From Rusavskia elegans (lineage: Eukaryota; Ascomycota; Lecanoromycetes; Teloschistales; Teloschistaceae): a DNA stretch of 64,000 bases. The DNA is taken from contig SAUG01000029.1 in the NCBI GenBank assembly GCA_011316305.1, forward strand, positions 248,001-312,000, written 5' to 3'. Made by a program: the position numbers and the translations under genes. Under the pieces are notes generated by a model. The model worked only from the letters and a program-made list of their open reading frames with translations, was not told the DNA's origin and did not search any database. This document shows, in pieces, positions 56,401 through 64,000 of this stretch (its first letter is position 1; the number at the start of each line of letters is the position of its first letter).

Positions 56401-57375
56401 TTATAGTCTATAATTCGCCTCGATAATAATCGACGCAGCTATAGCGGAATAGAAGGAAGTAATATAAAATTATCGTCTATACGGCTTCTAGCTTTTATAC
56501 CCGCTCGTTTTCTAGAAGATTACAGGATCTATACCTATAATAGAAGTTCTATACCGACTATAGATTATAATCTATATAAAGATAAATACGGATATTTATT
56601 TTAATAGTATTTTTTATAGATAATTACTATATATATCTCCGATTTTCTATTATATATTAATATAGTATATAAAGAGACAGGTAGTATTACTAATATAAAA
56701 GTTTTAAAATTTATTTATTTAAATTTTATATAGCTAGAATAAAATTAGTCGTTCGAAATAAAATAGATCGTATATATCTAAAGAACGATTTATTTATATA
56801 AAAATAATATTAAGTTTTTATAGATATATAATCTAGATAAATCGGCTAAACTTACCGAAGTATTTTATATAAATTTCGATATTTTAGCGCCGGAAATTAT
56901 TAAAAAGAGTAATATTTCCCGAAATAAGTTAATAGAACTACTAATATAAACGATACTTCTATCGAATAGCCTAATTTATAGTATTTATTACTATATAAAG
57001 GTAGTAATTATCTTTATAAATAATAATTACTATCTTATTAGCTCGCTATCTATTATTTTATAAAGATTTTATTATAATTCTAACTGCCGCCGGATTAGGT
57101 ATAATGTACTATAATAGTTATTATTACTATTATTAAAGCAGATAATTAATATTATTATTAAAAGGAAAAGTTCCGAAAGTTAAAAAGTTTAAAATTATAG
57201 TAGTCGACAGCGAACTTCTATTAATATATTTATTTACTTCTATATAAATCGTATAAAGGTAAACTTTTACTCTTTATTTTATTTTCTTCGTTATTACTAG
57301 TTATAGTTTTATTTCTATTACTATTTAGCTTTAGAAAATATTTACTTCCTTTTATATTTTATTTAGGAAGAGAAA

Positions 57376-57592
57376 AGTATAGTAGTTAAAATTCTAAACT
57401 ATATAAACGGTTTAAAAATTTATAGAATATATATTAGAATTATATAATTATATATAAATTCGAATACTAACTAATCCGGTCGCTAATCGTAAAAGCGGAT
57501 ATAGAAACGGATATAGGTCTAGCGTGGAAATATTTATATATATAAATACTTCACTTCTCTACAGTTATAGAAAATCAATTGGGAATTCTACA
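57376..57592 (+). repeat. 3' LTR of the gypsy element
   Basis: Pairs with 50195-50411. It retains more C and G than the 5' copy (for example CTCTACAG against CTCTATAG), so the two copies were mutated to different extents. It ends CTACA, followed by ATAGTA, which also precedes the 5' LTR. Confidence 0.75.
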
Positions 57593-59310
57593 ATAGTATT
57601 TTATATTAAATGAAATATTATTTAAATTAAAAGTTTTTAGTTTTATAAATCTAATCAAAACTTTAAAAATATAGCGTTAAATTCGTAAAAAACTAAAATC
57701 AAAATCAGAAATGATAAATCGTATAAAAAAATATTTAGAATTTAATATTCTAGTTAAATATCGAATTTTATATAATTAAAATATCCGGGAAAAAAATAGA
57801 TAATCTAAAATATTTTTAGAAAAAACTAATAAAAATAATAACTATAATACTAGCTACTATAAAATTAGATATATTATTGTTTTATTATATCGAATATATT
57901 TATTATAATAAAAACTTTTTTTAAAAACTAAATATTATTAAAAGTAATAATATTTGACTATCTAATATAATTATAAATCGGATCGGATTAAATTTTTTTT
58001 AGTTTCTATTTTATAATTCGATTTAATTTTTAGTTTTAATATTAAAAATCTACCCGAACTATTTAGTAGATCGGGTCGAATCGATTGAATAAATTTTAGA
58101 TCTATTATCAAAAATGTCGACCCCGTTGAAAATTAATTAAACAGATCTGAACTGGTAAGCGAGTTTGATTCTATATCCTGTCTAGCGCGTTATAAAAGCG
58201 CTTACGAGCAGAAGGTTTGCTTATAAACGTTTATAAGCCAAAATCTTGCTCGTAAACGCTTATAAACGCTCTGAGCGCTTTAAACGAGAAATAAAATTTT
58301 TTAAAAAAATCTTTTAAAAACTCTAAATTCTTCTATCGAATAGAGTTACTAGTATCCTATAAAATTTCTATATTAGTAAACTTTTAGCGTAGATTTTAAA
58401 ATTTTCATTTATAGAACGCTAGCGTTGCTAGTTTCTAAACTAGAGGCTTCCCGTTATTAAACGAAAACTAACGGGTATTAAAATTTAAAAAATTTAATTT
58501 TAAAATTCTAAATATAGATAAAATAGACGTTTTTAGAATATATCTAAAATTTTCTATTTACTAAATAAAATAATTCTATTTAAACCGGTTTAAACCGGTT
58601 TAATCGACTTTGAACGCTTTTTTTATTTTAAAATACTATAAGCGGATTGTATATTTACTAATATCGGATATTTAAAATACCGACGGAAATCTATATCGAA
58701 ATAAGCCAATGTAAATCTAAAATTATTTAATTCCAAAATATAATCGATTTATTAAATATCGTAAATTTAATTTCAAATTATAATAAAGTTTTAATAAATT
58801 ATTAGATTTTAAATAGTATAGTTCAATAATTACAGCGGAAAGATTCGATTTTAAAATAAAATTAGTATTTTTTAATTATTTAAAAACGTTCGTTACTATC
58901 GTTTTGTAATAAAAAAATATTAGATCGCGATTATTCGAATATTCGATAATATTGCTATTTTTTTTAACGTAAAATATTTAAAATTAAAAAGAAAAAATTA
59001 ATATAATTAGTTTTTTTATATAAATTTCCACGTATATAATAATGTTTAATATAATGAAATTTTCTTTTTATTTAAAAATATTATTTATATATGATATTAC
59101 TATATAAAAACTTCATAGCCGATATTTTAAAATAAAATATAATAGTATAATAGATTTTGATTTAATTTTTTAAAAATCTATATATCGAAAAATTAAAAAA
59201 TATTAAATCTAAATCGACTAATTTCTATTTAACGATCAGCTTTAGATAAACTTTCTAAACTTTATCTAGATTATATAATCAAACGTAACGACTAAATTTC
59301 TATAATCCAA
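57593..59310. repeat. AT-rich repeat remnants, right flank of the island
   Basis: Includes 57965-58110, similar to 47585-47715, and a stretch near 58190-58290 with repeated CGCTTATAAACG/GCTCGTAAACG motifs and GAGCGCTTT. No coding remnant recognised. Confidence 0.5.
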
Positions 59311-59591
59311 TATCGAGGATCGTGCTACTTTAAGGTAGAGAAGAATACTTCACGCTGGAAGTACTAACGGGTAGATAAATAACCATGTATTCCATGCATT
59401 GCTTGACCCTTTTTACCGGCCTGGCACCCCCGTCGACGTATCATCGAGTCTTGATCAATATGGCTATTCCGGGATCCTACTCGCCGTTTTGATCACAAAC
59501 CCTTGCAAACGTTCACTCATCTTCTCGCTTAGGTATTCCTACGAGAGCTTGCTGACATCAACAGCTCATTTATACATCCTGAACCTGGATC

Positions 59592-61259
59592 ATGGCTCAC
59601 GCAAAGGCAAGCTATGGGCAAGGAGGGGAAGCGCTGGAGAAGTACTCTGTCTTCTCAACAGCTCACAAGTGGTGCATTGTCGCCATGGTCTCGTATGCGG
59701 CTTGGTTCTCAACTTTGACCAGCTTTATCTACTATCCGGCTATTCACCAGCTAGCCCAAGCATTCGCTGTTTCGATCGATAAGATCAATCTGACCATTAC
59801 CTCATATATGGCAGTGGCGACTGTAGCGCCGATCTTGTTGGGTGATGCCGCTGACGTGCTGGGCCGTAGACCTGTGTATGTGCTTGCCTTGGGTCTCTAC
59901 ATCGGAGCCAATGTCGCCATCGTATTGTCAAATAGCTATGCAGCGCTCGTGGGGCTACGGGCACTACAAGCCCTGGCAATTTCTGGTAAGCTCACTATCC
60001 AGATTTGAACTTGGTTTACTAACCCTTAGGCACCTTCTCAATTGCCTATGGGGTGATAACCGATGTTGCATCTCCTGCAGAACGAGGAACTTTTGTCAGC
60101 GCGGTATCCTTTGCGTAGGTTTCAAACCTTGAAACCTTGAAAGCTCAAAGCTGATGCTCGAAAGGATCACCATTGCGCCCAGCATTGGTCCAATACTTGG
60201 AGGAAGCCTGAGTTACGCTGTCGGCTGGACCTGGATCTTCTGGTTTCTGTGCATTGCGGCAGGACTATGCTTGTCAGTAATGGTCCTCTGTCTACCCGAA
60301 ACTTCCCGAAATATAGTTGGCAATGGGTCTATGAGTCCGCCGAAATACTTGAGACTACCCTTCTCCGCATGCTTGGGCCGTTCAAGGGACAGTGACACAA
60401 CTGCCGGCCACATGTGGCGGATGCCAAATCCCTTGCGGTCTCTTACTATCATTGCCCGCAGAGATAATACTGTCATCATTCTTGCTTGCGGCATCCTTTA
60501 CGTCGTATACACTTGCATCAACACGTCGCTGTCCGTATTATTCATCGACATCTATAGGCTTACCCAGTGGCAGGCAGGTCTCATATACCTGCCTTTCGGT
60601 ATCGGCGGAACTGTCTCAACGTTCTTCTCTGGTCACTTGCTGGACAAAGCATATCGCGACGCTCGGACGAAACGAGGTCTCTCGATCAACAGAGCAGTCG
60701 GAGATGACTTGGACAATTTTCCCATCGAGAAAGCACGTCTTTGTATCATATGGGCACCGATGCTGGTAACCGCTTGTTCCGTCCTGGCTTTTGGCTGGGT
60801 CCTGCATTTTCATCACGTCGGTTCAATTCAAACGAGTTTTCGATCACATCACAGGACTGACACATATACAGCATATTGCTATTCCGCTTTGCCTCCAGTT
60901 CATCGTAGGACTTTGCATGCAACTAGATTTCAGCGTGAGTTTGCACCTCCATCTATCCCCAGGTTCAAAGAACCAGAAGCCGATAATGAGTCTCCGAGAT
61001 CTATAACACCCTCTTGGTCGACAAGAATTACCGAACACCGGCCGCTGCCCAGGCCTCCAGCAATATCGTACGTTGTGGTTTGGCGGCGATAGTCGTGTCA
61101 TCCTTGCAGAAGATCGTTGATAAGATGGGTATCGGCTGGACATTCACAATCATGAGCGGTTTGTGTTTAGTGGCTCTAGGTCTCTTCGTCCTCGACTATC
61201 GAAATGGAACAGCGTGGAGGCAGAAGAGCACAGTCTCGTTGTCGGCGTCAGCTGATTAA
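59592..61259 (+). CDS. MFS drug:H+ antiporter (DHA1 type), 5 exons
   Basis: Exons 59592-59985, 60030-60114, 60165-60816, 60872-60934 and 60999-61259; introns 44, 50, 55, 64 nt; 484 aa with about 12 hydrophobic segments. Motif A in the 2-3 loop is GDAADVLGRRPVY (residues 84-96). After intron 1 comes GTFSIAYGVITDVASPAERG and across intron 2 SFAITIAPSIGPILGGSLSY, the DHA1 motif region. The tail blocks are IAIPLCLQFIVGLCMQLDFS, then IYNTLLVDKNYRTPAAAQAS, which is typical of fungal Qdr-like transporters. It should export small organic compounds across the plasma membrane by proton antiport; the substrate is unknown. It begins about 280 bp from the edge of the RIP island and shows no premature stop in any exon, so it is intact despite the proximity. 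Confidence 0.9.
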
Positions 61260-61457
61260 CTACAACCAGACTGGTGTTCCCAACGGAGCAAAGAATAGTA
61301 CCTCATCTCACGTCCATGATGGAGTTCCGTCTTCGCTCTGGACCCTGCTGGTCTGGAATTCTCGGACGACAGCTTACACAGTCAGTACGCTCTCACGACA
61401 ATTGAAATTTGCTGGATCTATCAGGTGAGTAGTCCGCAAACCAGCGCTTGGCTGAAC

Positions 61458-62702
61458 CTATTCAAGCTGCTTCATGGCAAACGGAACGTAAGCACCCGTA
61501 ACACTCACGTCCTTCTCAGGATCGTATTTCTCCAGGCAGTCCAACGGCGCATATTTCTCACAAAGATATAACATGTCATTATAGGCTCTGAACAGTATCA
61601 ATCAGCGGTTAGAAACCCATGGACAGAAAACACTTACATTTGCCTCGAGAAACTGCCTGGATGGCCCGCGGAATCGTTCAGGTAGGGATGAATGCTGTAA
61701 AGCTTATTGCGGTCATTCCATTCATCTACAGGCTCCGAGGGCTCGATGTGACGCTGATAAAGCCGCATGTAGATGGGAGAGTTGAAGTAAAAGGCCCAGG
61801 TACATCTCCAAGTCCCAAATTCCATTTCGTTATGGGCGTATATGCTCCCAGGATCGAAGAGGACAGTATCGCCTGTTTCCATATCGATTCCGATGTTTCT
61901 TTCCCACAAATCGCCATGTATCAATGCTGGCGTAATCTCACGCCCATCAGACTGCAAAGCCCCCAAAAGCCACGGTATAACCCCGTCGATGAGTTGCTGG
62001 CACGCAGCGTCGTATTTCAACCATTGACCATTTGTTTCATTATCATACTTGATAACGTCTTTTAGTTGATAGGTAAAAGATTTCGCCCAACTCTTCTCCC
62101 AGATCACCGTACGTTCCATTTTGCCACACACAGTGGGAATAGGGAATCCAAACAATCCATTGGGGGACTTTCCTTTTCGATGGAGATCTGCTATCTGAGA
62201 CATGAGATGGTCTGGATCAGGAGCTGCAGAAAAGTCCATGTCGTGGAAGTCTCCGAGAAAGAAGTATACTTGTGTTTCACCATTGTCATACTCTCCCCAC
62301 CCAGCTGCTTTCGGCACAAGTCCTGGTACTACGGCGTCGATGGCAGATGCAGAATGGAACTCACCCTCGACAAGAGGTCGGGCGCCTTGTCCTGTCGCGC
62401 ACTGCAAGGTGCCGACCAGGATCAACAAACGTTGGTTCGAACGGCGAAACGGTGGACCTACCTTTAGGAAATATCTTTTCCGGCTTCCATCTTCCAGAAT
62501 GACCGAGATCTTCGCGGTTTTCGTCCAGGCCGATATACCGCAAGACTCCGCCGAAACGATCTTTGTGCCTCTGGGCATCACTTGGAAAATACGTATCAGC
62601 TTTGGCCAATCGATAGCTGGCAGCGTGCATACCCTCAACAACGGCCTTGTGGAGGGGAAAGTTCCCCTCAATATCTACTTCCCAACTCGACGAGACTGGC
62701 AT
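61458..62702 (-). CDS. fructosamine-3-kinase family protein, 4 exons
   Basis: Minus-strand exons 62633-62702, 62462-62580, 61638-62401 and 61458-61587; introns 52, 60 and 50 nt; 360 aa. The N-lobe reads VMPRGTKIVSAESCGISAWT, then KTAKISVILEDGSRKRYFLK with the ATP-anchoring Lys. GEFHSASAIDAVVPGLVPKA follows. The catalytic loop is HGDLWERN at 225-232 and the Mg-binding segment FDPG at 245-248. WEKSWAKSF and the C-terminal YNDMLYLCEKYAPLDCLEKY are family hallmarks. Members phosphorylate fructosamines or ribulosamines on glycated proteins, though fungal paralogues may use other substrates. The 60-nt intron is in-frame and could be missed by ORF scanning. It converges on the MFS gene with about 200 bp between stops. 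Confidence 0.9.
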
Positions 62703-63480
62703 CTTTGACGGCAGGTAAGGTCAGAACTGACACCACCAGTAGTCGAGGGTGCAGGAAGTTTTCGAGCACTCCAGCCTGCCTTAGGCAATACGAAAAACAA
62801 TCCACTTGATTTCAGTACAACATCCTCATCTCACCTGCTGTCATGTACATCGAGGAATCGATATAAAGGATGAGCGTAGCACTTCGGATGGGCCGCGTGG
62901 TAGTGTTGTCCCTGGGTATCCGCAGATTTCTGGCACCCAGTCACTTACGTGTATCTGGCAAGGTTCGCCGCCACAAGTGGTAACATTTGGCGATGATCCG
63001 TGTGGTTTCTGCGGGAAAACGTCGTGTAGGTCGAAAACGATTGAGGGGTAAGCTCGGGCAAGATAACAGACAAAAGCTTGTCATTGATAGGTTGGAAACT
63101 GTTTGTTGGTGCTGACCAACAAGTTTGAAACCTGCAACAGCTGTAACTGCACTCCAGGCTGTCGGCGGTAGCAACTGCTTCAGCATGTAGCATCCCAAGT
63201 CCGACAGCAGAGTTCCCGAAAGATCTAACCACGTTTTTAAGCTATAGTCCAAGTCCGAAACGTACAATGCTAGCGAAGGCAGGGCAACATCATCGCTAAC
63301 TCCACTGCTAAATATGCCTCTTGAACCTCTCAAACATTTATTGTAGCTTGTCGTGATCGAAAGGGTCGAACTTACAGAAGTATTTCACTAGCACTGTTGT
63401 ACAGTCCATCCTCTGAACATGGTTGGTGGTGGATTCCAGTCCCAACAGTGTATACAGCTACGAACTAATACATCTGTCTT
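62703..63480. other. spacer with no convincing gene
   Basis: Several frames of 80-130 codons on both strands but none with a recognisable motif. It may contain the first exon of the gene relic to its right. Confidence 0.4.
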
Positions 63481-64000
63481 CAAAGTTCTCGAAACCCTTC
63501 AATTTCCGAAGGAAAAGCGGTGATGATAGGCGTCAGTCAAGGTTTCAGCGGACGATATCCCAGTCTTCGCAGTCTCGTAGTCCTAACCCGAGCCCTTCCA
63601 ACCTCTCCAACCCGATTCAAGAGGACAATGCCCAATCCATAACTTCAATCTCTCAGACGCCTCACTACTCATACTTTCCGAATACCAGCGATCACTCTCG
63701 CAAGAATAGCGAAGCCACGCCAGGAGCTCTTGGTCTAGATATCATCTATACACCTGAACACGGCTACAAGGTCGACATCGTCTTTATACATGGTCTTGGA
63801 GGGGCCAGTCGGAGGACGTGGTCCAAGAACGAAGACCCGGAATTGTTTTGGCCAATGAAATTCCTACCCCCGAAACCGATGTTTGTCAAACCCGGATACT
63901 CACCTTTCAATTTTCGTACCTCTCGGTTAATATCAGCACATCAGTACTGGACTTTGCCAAAGACCTACTCTTTGATCTCAAGTATGCGAAGGACGAACAC
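63481..64000 (+). pseudogene. alpha/beta-hydrolase (DUF676/NACHT-associated type), frame-broken and cut by the window end
   Basis: A Ser/Arg/Pro-rich leader (RTISQSSQSRSPNPSPS) precedes IIYTPEHGYKVDIVFIHGLG, then GASRRTWSKNEDPELFWPM. HGLGG is the oxyanion-side loop of the serine hydrolase family that, in fungi, often heads NACHT or ankyrin proteins. After WPMKFLP (about 63870) the expected continuation is in another frame (VCQTRILTF, then after a second break VLDFAKDLLFDLKYAKDEH to the end). Between them, the usual GYxA residues are missing. At least two small indels are needed. No GT-AG pair removes them cleanly, so a pseudogene is likelier than splicing. No in-frame ATG is visible, so the 5' end is also unresolved. 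Confidence 0.55.

Larger units (their letters stand above)
50195..57592 (+). mobile_element. Ty3/gypsy LTR retrotransposon, RIP-inactivated
   Basis: About 7.4 kb between the two LTRs, sense strand plus. Reading through stops, the order is gag (from about 50650), an Arg/Gly-rich stretch (51598-51655), a degenerate CCHC knuckle at 51684-51725 in which all four metal ligands are now Tyr with CX2CX4HX4C spacing kept, then reverse transcriptase with YLDN at 53149-53160 where YLDD is expected. RNase H follows (pattern around 53570-53800: AVL..., ERNYTIYKRKLFIIKESL), and integrase near 54400-55000, where the second acidic residue is Asn (54568) and the final Glu is Lys (54676). RT-RNH-IN order marks the Ty3/gypsy superfamily. 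A stretch of about 2 kb (55.3-57.3 kb) between integrase and the 3' LTR is not explained. Confidence 0.88.
46960..59310. mobile_element. AT-rich, RIP-like transposon island
   Basis: Base composition changes abruptly near 46960 and back near 59310. Inside, TA dinucleotides dominate and CpA/TpG are scarce, and frames on both strands are riddled with TAA/TAG. This is the pattern left by repeat-induced point mutation in filamentous ascomycetes. It holds a Ty3/gypsy element, an inverted pair of TIR elements and fragments of at least one more repeat family. No intact gene is present. Confidence 0.9.

Noticed and set aside
58190..58290. Short repeated CGCTTATAAACG motifs as a CRISPR-like or origin array
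   Set aside because: Copies are irregular in spacing and orientation and lie in decayed repeat DNA of a eukaryote.
46960..59310. Mitochondrial DNA insertion as the cause of the AT-rich block
   Set aside because: Clear LTRs, gypsy RT/IN patterns and TIR elements with transition-type decay explain the composition better.

Overview
The window looks like nuclear DNA of a filamentous ascomycete (Pezizomycotina). Most introns are 44-73 nt GT-AG introns, and the genes include palC, an Lrg1-type LIM-RhoGAP, a complex I NDUFB10-like subunit, TAF7 and a GT34 mannosyltransferase. It also has a 12 kb AT-rich, TpA-rich island with the signature of repeat-induced point mutation (RIP). Two introns of one aminotransferase gene look like introner-like elements, which leans towards Dothideomycetes; that placement is inference, not proof.

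Layout. 1-9.5 kb: small hydrophilic protein (+), bZIP factor (+), secreted phytase/esterase-like protein (+), peroxisomal ThDP lyase ending in SKL (-), decayed zinc-type alcohol dehydrogenase (-), conserved fungal protein (-). 9.5-12 kb: no convincing gene. 12-24.5 kb: Ser/Pro-rich protein (+), large single-pass membrane protein (-), four-exon GT34 glycosyltransferase (-), Myb/SANT-like pseudogene (+), double-UBC E2-like protein (-). 25.4-29.4 kb: six-exon LIM/RhoGAP protein (+). 30.6-38.2 kb: a protein with an N-terminal Cys-rich module joined by a GC-AG intron (-), complex I subunit (+), palC (-), small secreted protein (+), histone-fold TFIID-type protein (-). 38.5-46.9 kb: TAF7 (+) head-to-head with the histone-fold gene, seven-exon aminotransferase (-), conserved fungal protein (+), ASCH/PUA-like protein (-).

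46.96-59.3 kb: the RIP island. It holds a dead Ty3/gypsy LTR retrotransposon (about 50.2-57.6 kb) with matching LTRs, a decayed zinc knuckle, YLDN in place of YLDD and lost integrase acidic residues. Two copies of a roughly 0.95 kb terminal-inverted-repeat element lie in opposite orientation next to it, one with a tRNA-like relic. 59.6-64 kb: intact DHA1-type MFS transporter (+), intact fructosamine-kinase-family gene (-), then a frame-broken alpha/beta-hydrolase relic (+) running off the window.

Functional themes: two transcription-factor-IID subunits share a 331 bp divergent promoter. Otherwise the genes are a mixed set of housekeeping and signalling functions (ambient pH, Rho1/cell wall, glycosylation, peroxisomal metabolism) rather than one pathway. 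Exon structures were derived by reading frames and splice sites by eye, and total coding lengths were checked for divisibility by three. Family names rest on remembered motifs, not searches.
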